This document shows, piece by piece, positions 51,406-59,716 of a DNA stretch of 64,000 nt. Position numbers and translations under genes: made by a program. The notes beneath the pieces are model-generated. The model saw nothing but the letters and a program-made list of their open reading frames with translations, searched no databases and was not told where the DNA came from. The stretch's first letter is position 1. Each line of letters begins with the position of its first letter. The DNA comes from Guptibacillus hwajinpoensis (lineage in GTDB: Bacteria > Bacillota > Bacilli > Bacillales > Guptibacillaceae), in NCBI RefSeq assembly GCF_020524165.1, contig NZ_JAIVKU010000005.1, positions 744,001 to 808,000 on the forward strand, given 5' to 3'.

Positions 51406-51491
51406 CGCGATCGTCGAGATTATTCTGCGAATCTCGAGATTTTTTCCGCGAAAATCGTATTTTACCCACGATTCCACAGTTATTTCCGCGG
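51406..51491. repeat. Period-20 intergenic array, copy 2 (degenerate)
   Basis: Units at 51406 (CGCGA), 51426 (TGCGA), 51447 (CGCGA), 51467 (CACGA) and 51487 (CGCGG) are spaced 20, 21, 20 and 20 bp. On the minus strand they read CGCGGAAATAAC, CGTGGGTAAAAT, CGCGGAAAAAAT, CGCAGAATAAT and CGCGTAAATAAC, like the array at 9505-9606. There is no ORF. Confidence 0.75.
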
Positions 51492-51516
51492 AAATGAAGA
51501 GCGATCTACAATCAAG

Positions 51517-51804
51517 TTAATCCAGCTTCTTCATTTTGTAAACTTCTCTACTATCAATCAAAGAGCCTATATCCTGGCGATATTTTTCATAGTGCTCCGA
51601 ATGAATATGCGTCTCGATCGCCTGCTGATCTTTCCACACTTCATAGATCACAAACGTCGTATCTTCTATCGACTGGTGAACATCATACTGAATATTCCCC
51701 TCTTCCTTACGTGACCCTCTGAGCACTTCCTGAAGAACACGCAGTACGTCTTCCTCTTGTCCCTTTTTTGGCTTCAAAATAGCATTAACAGCGATTTGAT
51801 CCAT
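51517..51804 (-). CDS. Antibiotic biosynthesis monooxygenase (ABM) domain protein
   Basis: A 95-residue ABM/YgiN-like protein: AVNAILKPKKGQEEDVLRVL, then SRKEEGNIQYDVHQSIEDTT, FVIYEVWKDQQAIETHIHSEHY. Proteins of this dimeric alpha-beta fold act on quinols or other small aromatics, some without cofactor. It is monocistronic. TGGAGG lies before the ATG. The substrate is unknown. Confidence 0.88.
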   Translation of the reverse strand: MDQIAVNAILKPKKGQEEDVLRVLQEVLRGSRKEEGNIQYDVHQSIEDTTFVIYEVWKDQQAIETHIHSEHYEKYRQDIGSLIDSREVYKMKKLD

Positions 51805-51879
51805 TTGTTTCTACCTCCAATGCTTGTTTACGAATAGGATAAGCATAGAAGCATGATCTTATCAAAGCAATTTATATGC

Positions 51880-52173
51880 TTATGACTTTACTGGTTTTAA
51901 AATCGTTCGCTGCAGTGGCACTCCACTCATCGTTACATTCCGTTCAATAAACATGTACGTTTTGCCATCGATTTTAAATCTACGATCCCCTAAGTAGTCG
52001 ACCTCTCTCCCCTGTGCGCGCAATTCACCTTTCAAGGCTCTCACATACTCATTGTAATCAATATAGCGATCGTCCAAATCAATCTGAATATGGTTTTTCC
52101 GATACCCCATTAGCCAATTAAATCCAGTTAAAGAGGCAACGATAACAGCAATCATAAGGAAAAAATTCAGCAC
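51880..52173 (-). CDS. Single-pass membrane protein of unknown function
   Basis: A 97-residue protein with an N-terminal TM helix (about 3-22) and a basic, soluble C-terminal part (HIQIDLDDRYIDYNEYVRAL ... RFKIDGKTYMFIERNVTM). The family is not recognised; the C-terminal strand pattern suggests a small beta-rich domain. GGAGGG precedes the ATG. It has no operon partner. Confidence 0.7.
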   Translation of the reverse strand: MLNFFLMIAVIVASLTGFNWLMGYRKNHIQIDLDDRYIDYNEYVRALKGELRAQGREVDYLGDRRFKIDGKTYMFIERNVTMSGVPLQRTILKPVKS

Positions 52174-52351
52174 ATAGCATCCCTCCAGCAGCTTATATTC
52201 TTAATACGATGAAAGGCTCTATCACGTTTCACTTTTTGTAAAATAAGGAATTTCGATTAGTACTTTCGAAGTAAGTTCAGTTATTGCACGTTTGGAAAAA
52301 GCAAGAACAGTCAATAGACTACTATCATGAATAAACTGGAGGAGATTGTTT

Positions 52352-52651
52352 ATGGCTTTATTAGAAATCAGCGTAACACCCGTTGGGACAAGTCAAACGA
52401 GCATGAGTCATTTTGTCACAGAGGCCGTTCGACTCGCTGAAAAAGAAGGCTTTACCTATCATATAGGACCTACCTCTACTGTCTTTGAAGGAAATGTAGA
52501 TGAACTTTTTGAATTAGCAAGAGACATTCACACGAGTGCTCTTCGGAAAGGGAGTGATCGCGTGATAACAAACATTAAAATTGAAGATCGTGAAGACAAA
52601 GCGCTTACAATTAATGGCCAGGTAAATGAAGTACGAAGTTCAATTGGATAG
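52352..52651 (+). CDS. Thiamine-binding protein, MTH1187/YkoF-like family
   Basis: A 99-residue protein from the ATG at 52352 (GGAGGAG upstream). ALLEISVTPVGTSQTSMSHF, then HIGPTSTVFEGNVDELFELA and RVITNIKIEDR match the UPF0045/MTH1187 family, similar in length to B. subtilis YqgV. Family members bind thiamine or its derivatives. It is monocistronic with its own terminator. Confidence 0.85.
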   Translation: MALLEISVTPVGTSQTSMSHFVTEAVRLAEKEGFTYHIGPTSTVFEGNVDELFELARDIHTSALRKGSDRVITNIKIEDREDKALTINGQVNEVRSSIG

Positions 52652-52660
52652 TCACTAAGA

Positions 52661-52689
52661 AGGAGGTAGCGCATGTAGCGCTACCTCCT
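52661..52689. terminator. Bidirectional terminator
   Basis: AGGAGGTAGCGC and GCGCTACCTCCT form a perfect 12-bp stem with a 5-nt loop, followed by GTTTT. Confidence 0.82.
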
Positions 52690-52693
52690 GTTT

Positions 52694-53818
52694 TCACTTT
52701 AAGATTCTTTCGTGCTTTAATACACCTTCTATTCCAGTACGGGCTTCGTTTAATACGGACTGCTTCCACTCTGAATCATTCGGATAAAACATCGCTTCAA
52801 ATTCTCCAAGAATCCATTGGATATCATCGACAGATTCTGCTCCTTCGTGATACAAATGATTCTCTAAAATAATCGTCATAAATTCCCGCAGTTCTGCCTG
52901 TTTGTCTGTTCCAAACGTCCCAAACTCAAATAAGGCGGACAGAAGATAGGTTTCTGGATACGCTTCTTCTTTTAATTTATAAAAATGATTCGTGGAGTCT
53001 CCTTTTACTTTTTCAGGGGTATATTTCTCGACATTCTTAAGATGGTAGGCTTCTTTTAATTCATCAACACTTCTACCATCATGTTCAGAGATGACCATTG
53101 TGACCTCATTTGTTGGTCCAAGAGCCGTATGCCAATCCATATGAATCACGTTTGGATACGTTCCTAACAATTTTTTTTGAATTCCTTTTAAGAACTCAGC
53201 GGATTCTTCAGCCGTATCCCCTCCATAATAGACCCCTCGCTCAAATTGAAATTGCCCCATTCCTTTTGCTTTCTTAAGTCCCGCGTATCCTTCTTTTGCG
53301 AGTCCTTTAATTAGCTGGGCATAAAGCTTATGCCTTTCTTCTTTCAAATTTGTTATTTTTCCATTAGGTAAAAACAAATCACTTTCCTTCGCGTAATTTT
53401 TATTCACATCTTTTCGAACTGAATTTTCATCATAGAAATAGTTACGGTTAAGATCGACATTGTTTTCAGTTACTCGACGAAAGTGGCGCATGCCCCATGG
53501 GTTAAGGGCATGAATGAGGCAAATTCCAGTTGTTGATGGATCGATTTGATCTAAGTAGTTTTCCACAAAATACTGGACCACCGCTGCCCCTGCATACCCT
53601 TCAATTCCATGTTCACCTGTCGTAAAAAAAAGCACGCGATCGTTCGAAGACAGTGCTTCTGAATAGATCATATCAATCGTATTATCCTCTTCTTTTCCTA
53701 TGCTTTTTGTCGTTAAGGTTGCTTGAGGCCACTTCTTCTGAATGTTATCGAGATGACTGCGAAAAGCCTCACGCGATTCTACGTAATTTTTTGCAAAATA
53801 ATGGTCTATATCGATCAT
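52694..53818 (-). CDS. DUF2817/M14-like metallocarboxypeptidase-fold protein
   Basis: A 374-residue protein with M14-like zinc motifs: TTGEHGIEGYAGAAV (HxxE), NNVDLNRNY (Arg and Asn for the substrate carboxylate), and MDWHTALGP (third ligand His). A C-terminal Glu in LSALFEFGTFG serves as the general base candidate. It belongs to DUF2817. The substrate is unknown; a peptide or amide is likely. There is no signal peptide and no operon neighbour. Confidence 0.85.
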   Translation of the reverse strand: MIDIDHYFAKNYVESREAFRSHLDNIQKKWPQATLTTKSIGKEEDNTIDMIYSEALSSNDRVLFFTTGEHGIEGYAGAAVVQYFVENYLDQIDPSTTGICLIHALNPWGMRHFRRVTENNVDLNRNYFYDENSVRKDVNKNYAKESDLFLPNGKITNLKEERHKLYAQLIKGLAKEGYAGLKKAKGMGQFQFERGVYYGGDTAEESAEFLKGIQKKLLGTYPNVIHMDWHTALGPTNEVTMVISEHDGRSVDELKEAYHLKNVEKYTPEKVKGDSTNHFYKLKEEAYPETYLLSALFEFGTFGTDKQAELREFMTIILENHLYHEGAESVDDIQWILGEFEAMFYPNDSEWKQSVLNEARTGIEGVLKHERILK

Positions 53819-53972
53819 GGCGAATACTCTCCTTTGTCATTAAGTTGTTCCGATGCGGAATGAATTAGCTAACCTTTACATTCCACCCTGTTCAAATATC
53901 AAACTTTCTTGAAATCAAAATCACTTCTAAAAGCACAAAAAAAAGATGAAAACCCGTTTCAGAGTCTCCACC

Positions 53973-54137
53973 TTATTTGTTGTTCTCGTATTTTTGAAGC
54001 TGATGCTGTTTATATTCCGCTAACTCAACTTCCAATCGTTTCTGAGTTCGTTTTTTATCCACATTAAGAAACAGTGCTGCAACGGCAATAAAGCCTATAC
54101 TTAACATTAAAAATTGTAAAATTAATTCGAAAGACAT
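53973..54137 (-). CDS. Small single-pass membrane protein (54 residues)
   Basis: A 54-codon ORF with GAGGAA 7 nt before the ATG and a promoter upstream (TTGACA-N17-TTTAAA). It starts MSFELILQFLMLSIGFIAVA as a TM helix (about 4-24) and then has a charged coiled-coil-like tail (KKRTQKRLEVELAEYKQHQL, cut here). It belongs to no family I can name. It lies between the M14-like gene and the MFS gene. Confidence 0.75.
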   Translation of the reverse strand: MSFELILQFLMLSIGFIAVAALFLNVDKKRTQKRLEVELAEYKQHQLQKYENNK

Positions 54138-54224
54138 TCTTTCATTCCTCTCTTTAAACTCTTTTTCGGTTCCCTTGTCAATCTTTACTGGGGGGAGTAC
54201 ATAGTTACCCGTTATTTCGATACT

Positions 54225-55421
54225 CTAAACATCCGATTCTGGTTTAATCGAAACAAAACAAAGAAGAATAGCTACAGCAGTCACAGCTGCTGACGTATAA
54301 AATACAGTTTCGTGGGATTGTTTCATCAGAATGGCATAGATTGGTGGTCCTGCTGCTACACCAAGGAAACGTGTTGAACTGTAAAGCGATGTGATCGTAC
54401 CACGCTCTTCTTTTTTAACCCCTTCTGTTATAAGCGCATCAAGGCACGGCAAGGACATGCCAATCCCTATCCCTGCTACAAACAATATGAGTAACATGAA
54501 CCAAAGTCTTTCGGTAAAAGATACACCTATTGTGGCAACAGCAAGCAAAGAAAGACCCGCAAAGATACACCATTTCATTATCGTTTTGTTTTCGCCAATT
54601 CGTTTTCCTGCGATATAGGACGTCAAAGAGAGAGCAACGAGCGGAATCGCAATGATCGCCCCTTTTTTAACCCCTACAATTTGAAACTCCTTTTCCAAAA
54701 AACCAGCGAGGTAGAAAAGAATACCAAAAAGAACGAACATAATGACGCCACCAATTGCAAATATCGCCGTCAGCCATTTCCCATCTTTATGGAAAATGTT
54801 TTTTAAACACGACAAAAAACATGAAAAAGTTTGCGGCTCTTCTTTTTTTTCTGGTGACTCAACAAGGAAAATGACAAGAATGATTGAAATAAGAGAGAAA
54901 ACCGGAATGGATAAGAACGGTAAGTACCATAGAAAAGATGCAAGAAGCGCCCCCAAAATTGGACTAAGAACTTTTCCGATAGTGTTTGAAGTTTCGATTA
55001 ATCCTAATCCTGCGCTTACGTCCTTATCACTTTTAAATAAATCTCCTACAAGCGGAAGAACAACTGGTGCTGCTCCTGAAGACCCTATCCCTTGCAGAAC
55101 CCTTCCAATTAGAATCATCATGTAAGGATCCTTTAAAGACCATGATGCCCATCCCGTCACAAGCCCACCAACTCCTGCAATAAATAAACTGGGAATAATG
55201 ACTTTTTTTCTTCCATACCGATCAGATAAATAGCCGGCGATTGGAATTAGCAAGATAGCGGCGATTGAGTAAACTGTGATTATCATCGATACTTTAAAGG
55301 ATGTGATGCCAAGCTTTTTTTCAATGAGTGGTAGAACTGGAATAAGCATTGAATTTCCAAGAGTCATTACAAGTGGAATTGAAGCAAGAGAAATCAAATC
55401 CCACTTTTTTTTATCGTCCAT
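54225..55421 (-). CDS. MFS drug exporter, DHA1 family
   Basis: A 398-residue 12-TM transporter from the ATG at 55421 (GGAGG 6 nt upstream). Motif A is IAGYLSDRYGRKKVIIP (loop 2-3) and motif C-like LGLIETSNTIGKVLSPILGA is typical of drug:H+ antiporters. It resembles YmfD-type exporters, which include the bacillibactin exporter of B. subtilis; the substrate is unknown. It is monocistronic; the region upstream towards spx is about 220 bp with no operon mate. Confidence 0.88.
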   Translation of the reverse strand: MDDKKKWDLISLASIPLVMTLGNSMLIPVLPLIEKKLGITSFKVSMIITVYSIAAILLIPIAGYLSDRYGRKKVIIPSLFIAGVGGLVTGWASWSLKDPYMMILIGRVLQGIGSSGAAPVVLPLVGDLFKSDKDVSAGLGLIETSNTIGKVLSPILGALLASFLWYLPFLSIPVFSLISIILVIFLVESPEKKEEPQTFSCFLSCLKNIFHKDGKWLTAIFAIGGVIMFVLFGILFYLAGFLEKEFQIVGVKKGAIIAIPLVALSLTSYIAGKRIGENKTIMKWCIFAGLSLLAVATIGVSFTERLWFMLLILFVAGIGIGMSLPCLDALITEGVKKEERGTITSLYSSTRFLGVAAGPPIYAILMKQSHETVFYTSAAVTAVAILLCFVSIKPESDV

Positions 55422-55662
55422 GAGCATCCTCCATTAACATCTGCACTTCATCTCTAGTTTGCCTGCACTCGTTTGTGGGTATACCTTAGTAAAACCTGGC
55501 TATCTCAATCTAACACGACCACTTTCACTATTTGCGACTTTCGCAAATCAAACATAGATAATCGTCAAAAATGTGTAACATAGCTTACAGTCAGCGAAAC
55601 ACTTTTTTTAGTATACTTAACATGGAGATGAACCATGTAAAATCCGTTTGGAGGTCAAACAC

Positions 55663-56058
55663 ATGATTACACTTTATACGTCACCAAGCTGTACATCTTG
55701 CAGAAAGGCTAAAGCATGGCTTGAGGAACACAATCTTCCGTATGAACAGCGCAACATGTTTGCTAAACCACTATCTGAAGATGAAATTAAAGCGATTATA
55801 CGTATGACTGAAAAAGGAACAGAAGAAATCATCTCTAAGCGCTCAAAAGCATTTGAAGCACTCGATAAAGAACTTGATGAGCTAACCCTTCAGGAACTGT
55901 ACAGTCTGATTAAAGAAAACCCAGGCATTTTGAAACGACCGATCCTACTTGATACCAAACGCCTTCAGGTTGGTTTTCATGAAGATGAAATAAGAAGCTT
56001 TCTACCGAGAAAAGTACGTGCATTTCAGCTTGAACAGATTCTTCAAGAAGCACAATAA
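55663..56058 (+). CDS. spx: Spx family transcriptional regulator
   Basis: A 131-residue ArsC-fold protein, the exact length of B. subtilis Spx. The redox switch CTSC (Cys10, Cys13) is intact, and [32 protein letters not shown] and [20 protein letters not shown] match Spx throughout; the C-terminus is LEQILQEAQ. It binds the alpha CTD of RNA polymerase during thiol stress. ATG 55663 has GGAGGTC upstream. It is not next to mecA, so it could be a second Spx. Confidence 0.92.
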   Translation: MITLYTSPSCTSCRKAKAWLEEHNLPYEQRNMFAKPLSEDEIKAIIRMTEKGTEEIISKRSKAFEALDKELDELTLQELYSLIKENPGILKRPILLDTKRLQVGFHEDEIRSFLPRKVRAFQLEQILQEAQ

Positions 56059-56062
56059 AATG

Positions 56063-56094
56063 AAAGCGAGAGAGGAGTTATCCTCTCTCGCTTT
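56063..56094. terminator. Bidirectional terminator
   Basis: AAAGCGAGAGAGGA and TCCTCTCTCGCTTT form a perfect 14-bp stem with a GTTA loop, ending in TTT. Confidence 0.9.
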
Positions 56095-56596
56095 TTTGTA
56101 GCTTATGATTTGAATTTTCATCCAAACCAGGCACCGTAAATTTTTTCATAAAATAAAGAAGAACGACTAAGATAAAACCGTATCGAATCTCCATATCAGC
56201 TACGTTAAAAATCCCTGAACTCCATTTCACCGAAAGAAAATCAATGACGTAACCATATTGAATCCGATCCACCAAATTGCCAATTCCGCCACTAATGAGC
56301 AAACTAAAAGCAAGCTGCATTGCAAAACGTTTTGGTGTCGCCAGTTTGTACCCATAGATCAAAAGAAGGACGATACTCGCTTGTAAAAAAAGTAATAAGC
56401 TCGTATATCCTTCTAACAACCCCATAGTAGCTCCAGCATTATAATAGAGCTGAAGCCCGAAGCCATCAATCACTTCAACTCGGTCATTTCGTTCTAACAC
56501 ATGATCCATCCATCGTTTTGAGACAAGATCAAGCATCAGGAAAACAGAAACTAAAATGATCATTCGCTTCAAATTCGCTTCACACCCTTTTTTCAA
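56078..56596 (-). CDS. lspA: Signal peptidase II paralogue (LspA-like)
   Basis: A 172-residue, four-TM aspartyl lipoprotein signal peptidase. The catalytic Asp motifs GNLVDRI (Asp110) and FNVADMEI (Asp134) are present. The NAGATMG motif differs from the usual N-[RTA]-GAAFG. It should cleave prolipoprotein signals at the lipobox. The start is TTG 56596 with GGGAGA 7 nt upstream. A housekeeping lspA usually sits next to rluD and pyrR; here it sits between spx and uspA, so this is probably an accessory copy. Confidence 0.85.
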   Translation of the reverse strand: MKKGCEANLKRMIILVSVFLMLDLVSKRWMDHVLERNDRVEVIDGFGLQLYYNAGATMGLLEGYTSLLLFLQASIVLLLIYGYKLATPKRFAMQLAFSLLISGGIGNLVDRIQYGYVIDFLSVKWSSGIFNVADMEIRYGFILVVLLYFMKKFTVPGLDENSNHKLQKSERG

Positions 56597-56714
56597 GATT
56601 TATTCTCCCTCATTCTCCTTTCAACTTTCACTAATGGAAACTTGATTTAATCCCCTGTTATAAGGGTAATGATAACTAGCATCTACTGTTAAATGGCAAT
56701 GGAGGTTTTAGACA

Positions 56715-57131
56715 ATGTATCAACAAATACTGCTTGCTTCAGATGGAACCGATAACGCAGTAAAAGCAGCAGAAAAAGCATTTGAGCTGGCGAAATTATC
56801 CGGAGGTCGTGTAGAAATTGTATACGTCATTGATGGTGAAACGTCAAAGCATGATGTGCTACGTCACGCTAATTCCCCTGAGATCGAGCTCGAACGAAGA
56901 GGCAAACTTCGCTCGACTGAAGAGTTGGCTAGAAAGACAGCAGTTCCATATGAAGTGAGCATGCTCCACGGCTCTCCTGCAAAAACAATTTGTGATTATG
57001 CCCAAACGCAAAACATGGATGTCATTGTCATGGGAAACCGAGGCGTGAATGCTCTTCAAGAATTGGTGCTGGGAAGCGTTAGCCATCAGGTCATCCACAA
57101 ATCTAACCGCCCAGTCATGGTCGTAAAATAA
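56715..57131 (+). CDS. Universal stress protein UspA family
   Basis: A 138-residue Usp domain protein. ILLASDGTDNAVKAAEKA (Asp of the nucleotide-binding N-terminus) and GNRGVNALQELVLGSVSHQV (G-x2-G-x9-G-S, ATP-binding) are intact. It may bind ATP and serve in stress survival; no specific partner is visible. GGAGG precedes the ATG. It is convergent with the NUDIX gene and shares its terminator. Confidence 0.93.
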   Translation: MYQQILLASDGTDNAVKAAEKAFELAKLSGGRVEIVYVIDGETSKHDVLRHANSPEIELERRGKLRSTEELARKTAVPYEVSMLHGSPAKTICDYAQTQNMDVIVMGNRGVNALQELVLGSVSHQVIHKSNRPVMVVK

Positions 57132-57134
57132 TGA

Positions 57135-57171
57135 GAAAAGACTCCGTAAGCGCTACCTACGGAGTCTTTTC
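57135..57171. terminator. Bidirectional terminator
   Basis: GAAAAGACTCCGTA pairs with TACGGAGTCTTTTC perfectly, around a 9-nt loop. Confidence 0.88.
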
Positions 57172-57555
57172 ATATAAGTAATTCGTTAAATAGGAAGCAT
57201 CTTCAGGATAGGCATGAGAGATATTTTCTACTTGATTGATGGTCTTCCACTCAATTTCCTTTACTTCGTTATCAGCCTGTGGAAGGGAAATCATTCCTCC
57301 GACGACATTCACTTCATAATAATACGTGGTGACATGAAAACCATTTACATTTTGATCTTTCACAAATAATGGCTTTTCAATCGCAACGTCATAGCCTGTT
57401 TCTTCTTTCACTTCACGAATGCAGCACATCTCAGGCGTTTCACCTTTTTCAATTTCTCCAGAGGGTACGGCCCATTCCTCCTTCTCATTTTGAATCATCA
57501 GCAAATCCCCCTGATCATTCGTACAAACTGCCGCTGCCCCAATCCATTCCTGCAT
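57157..57555 (-). CDS. NUDIX hydrolase
   Basis: A 132-residue NUDIX protein from the ATG at 57555 (AAGGGTG upstream); an ATG two codons earlier is too close to the site. The NUDIX box GEIEKGETPEMCCIREVKEE, followed by TGYDV, is complete (GxxExGEx7REVxEET). It cleaves nucleoside diphosphate derivatives. Its substrate is unknown. It is monocistronic. Confidence 0.92.
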   Translation of the reverse strand: MQEWIGAAAVCTNDQGDLLMIQNEKEEWAVPSGEIEKGETPEMCCIREVKEETGYDVAIEKPLFVKDQNVNGFHVTTYYYEVNVVGGMISLPQADNEVKEIEWKTINQVENISHAYPEDASYLTNYLYEKTP

Positions 57556-57574
57556 AATCATTCACCCTTTTATT

Positions 57575-57739
57575 TCAATCATTATGAACGTATTGACTTG
57601 TATGACTTTTCACTTCTTCTTCCGCTAATTCATTAGTCGGTCGAATTGGTGGTTTCGTTCCAAACACTTTTTGAAATAGAAAACCAATCATGAGAATCGC
57701 GAAAATCGATCCCCAAAAAAACCATCCAATTAGAGTCAT
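57575..57739 (-). CDS. Small single-pass membrane protein (54 residues)
   Basis: A 54-codon ORF beginning MTLIGWFFWGSIFAILMIGF, a TM helix (about 3-24), then a hydrophilic tail (EEEVKSHTSQYVHND end). AAGGAG lies 7 nt before the ATG. The family is not recognised. It lies just upstream of the NUDIX gene on the same strand (20 bp) and may be cotranscribed with it. Confidence 0.75.
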   Translation of the reverse strand: MTLIGWFFWGSIFAILMIGFLFQKVFGTKPPIRPTNELAEEEVKSHTSQYVHND

Positions 57740-57929
57740 CTACTCACTCCTTATTTAAATGTTCTACTCCTTCTACGATTTTGGAAGCTGTTTTGTTTCA
57801 CATAGTTACTAAAAAGTGCCTACTTATTAAAAAAAATAATTTATTTTATAATGTCAAAACGAGTAGGTTTATAAAAACGTATCGAAGTGAATCATATCCA
57901 TATTCATTCATATTAAAGGAGGAGCCAAA

Positions 57930-58913
57930 ATGAAAGCTTTGTTACTTAAAGAAAAAAATCAATGGGGTTCCATGGAAGTACAAGAGATCGAAACCCCTTC
58001 TCCAAAAAAAGGAGAAGTTCTAGTAAAGATTCACGCCGCAGGATTAAACCCTGTTGATTATAAAACCGCAACGAACGGTAACCCTAATTGGGAGTATCCG
58101 CATATCCTTGGACTTGATGGTGCTGGTGTGATCGAACAAGTTGGAGAAGAAGTGATCGATTGGAAACCCGGGGATCGAGTTGTATACCATGGCGATCTAA
58201 TGAAAAAGGGAACATTTGCTGAATATGCCATTGCACAAGCTCATACGATTTCAAAACTTCCTGAAGCTATTTCCTTCGTTGATGCCGCTGCGCTTCCAAC
58301 AGCAGGCTATACTGCTTATCAAGCCCTTTTCCGCAAGCTTCATATTCATCGTGGGCAAACCATACTTATTCACGCTGGTGCTGGAGGTGTTGGTGGCTTT
58401 GCAATTCAGATGGCGAAGTACATGGGTCTAACCGTCATTACGACCGCTTCAAGTCATAACCATGATTTCGTAAAAAAACTTGGTGCTGACTATGCGATTG
58501 ATTACAAAGAAGAGGATTTCGTTGAACGAACGCTTCAACTAACAAATGGAATTGGCGTTCACGCCGTTCTTGATGCTGTTAGCGGAGATAATGCAACAAA
58601 ATCACTAGATACCCTTACATTTAACGGGCAAATTGCCTATATTGCGGGTGCCCCAGACTTTCAACAAGGTGTCTCTTTCGCTCGACCACTTTCTTTCCAC
58701 CAGATCGCTCTTGGAGGCGTGTATCAATCGTCCAACTTAGCAGAACAAGCGGACCTGGCGATGATGGGCGATGAAATGATTCAACTTCTTCTAGGTGGGA
58801 ATCTCGATCCGATGATTACAAAAACCATTGCACTTGAAGAGGTGCCACAAGCGTTAATTGAGCTTTCTGAGCGCCATGTGACTGGTAAAATTGTGACTAA
58901 AATTAGCGAATAG
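57930..58913 (+). CDS. NADPH:quinone oxidoreductase-like MDR protein
   Basis: A 327-residue medium-chain dehydrogenase/reductase of the zeta-crystallin type. GroES-like domain (about 20-130) with GLNPVDYKTATNG and PHILGLDGAGVI; nucleotide-binding motif HAGAGGVGGFAIQMAKYMG (AxxGxxG). It lacks the zinc-ligand Cys pattern, as expected for quinone reductases. It reduces quinones or alpha,beta-unsaturated carbonyls with NADPH. AGGAGG precedes the ATG. Confidence 0.9.
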   Translation: MKALLLKEKNQWGSMEVQEIETPSPKKGEVLVKIHAAGLNPVDYKTATNGNPNWEYPHILGLDGAGVIEQVGEEVIDWKPGDRVVYHGDLMKKGTFAEYAIAQAHTISKLPEAISFVDAAALPTAGYTAYQALFRKLHIHRGQTILIHAGAGGVGGFAIQMAKYMGLTVITTASSHNHDFVKKLGADYAIDYKEEDFVERTLQLTNGIGVHAVLDAVSGDNATKSLDTLTFNGQIAYIAGAPDFQQGVSFARPLSFHQIALGGVYQSSNLAEQADLAMMGDEMIQLLLGGNLDPMITKTIALEEVPQALIELSERHVTGKIVTKISE

Positions 58914-58920
58914 CTTGTTA

Positions 58921-58944
58921 GGACCGCTCTCAATAGAGCGGTTC
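58921..58944 (+). terminator. Terminator of the quinone oxidoreductase gene
   Basis: GGACCGCTCT pairs with AGAGCGGTTC (one G-U pair) around CAAT, followed by TTTTT. Confidence 0.88.
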
Positions 58945-59031
58945 TTTTTATTGAGAAAAGTTACTCCTGTTTTAGAAATACCCCTAGTGGGTAAAGCATA
59001 AGTACATACATTAAAGACAGGGGTGATTTTC

Positions 59032-59694
59032 TTGACAACCTTACAGCTTATTTCTATTTTCGCACTTTCAATTGGTTTGCTCTCCTCACTCGTCATACTT
59101 ATTGACATCATACGTCATCCCCAAATGATGAAGATCATGAATGTGGTCTGGCCAATAAACGGGTGGTTCCTCGGACCCTTTGCTATTTGGGCGTATTTTA
59201 AATGGGGGCGATTAAAAGCCAAAAACCTCGACTATGAAGACAATCGAGGAAAACCAGCAAAAGTGTTTATGTCTACAAGTCATTGCTCAGCTGGCTGCAC
59301 ATTAGGAGATGCTGTTGGCGTTCCAATTGTGGCATTAACCGGATTTGCGCTTCTTGGATCTATTCTCTATACCCATTACCTAGTTGAATTCTTACTCGCG
59401 TATGGGTTTGGTATCCTTTTCCAATTCTATGCGATTTATCCGATGAACAAAGATCAAGGGGCATGGAATGCAATTAAAGAAGCTGCGAAAGCAGACACGC
59501 TTTCTTTAATTGCATTTGAAGTCGGTATGTTTGGATGGATGGCGATTGTTCATTTTGTATTATTTACTGAGCCACCCAAACCTGACTCAGCTGTCTATTG
59601 GTTTATGATGCAAATTGCCATGATTCTCGGATTTGCGACAAGCTACCCTGCGAATTGGTGGCTAGTTAAAAAAGGGATAAAAGAAGCAATGTGA
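59032..59694 (+). CDS. DUF4396 integral membrane protein
   Basis: A 220-residue protein from TTG 59032 (AGGGGTG 6 nt upstream); GTG 59023 would give 223. About five to six TM segments; the hallmark of DUF4396 is STSHCSAGCTLGD, followed by GFALLG. The Cys pair in CSAGC could bind a metal or form a thiol. The function is unknown. It has its own terminator. Confidence 0.85.
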   Translation: MTTLQLISIFALSIGLLSSLVILIDIIRHPQMMKIMNVVWPINGWFLGPFAIWAYFKWGRLKAKNLDYEDNRGKPAKVFMSTSHCSAGCTLGDAVGVPIVALTGFALLGSILYTHYLVEFLLAYGFGILFQFYAIYPMNKDQGAWNAIKEAAKADTLSLIAFEVGMFGWMAIVHFVLFTEPPKPDSAVYWFMMQIAMILGFATSYPANWWLVKKGIKEAM

Positions 59695-59696
59695 TA

Positions 59697-59716
59697 AGTC
59701 AGGCCTATGCCTGGCT
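59697..59716. terminator. Small terminator between convergent genes
   Basis: AGTCAGGC and GCCTGGCT form an 8-bp stem with one G-T pair around CTAT, followed by TTTC. Confidence 0.6.
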
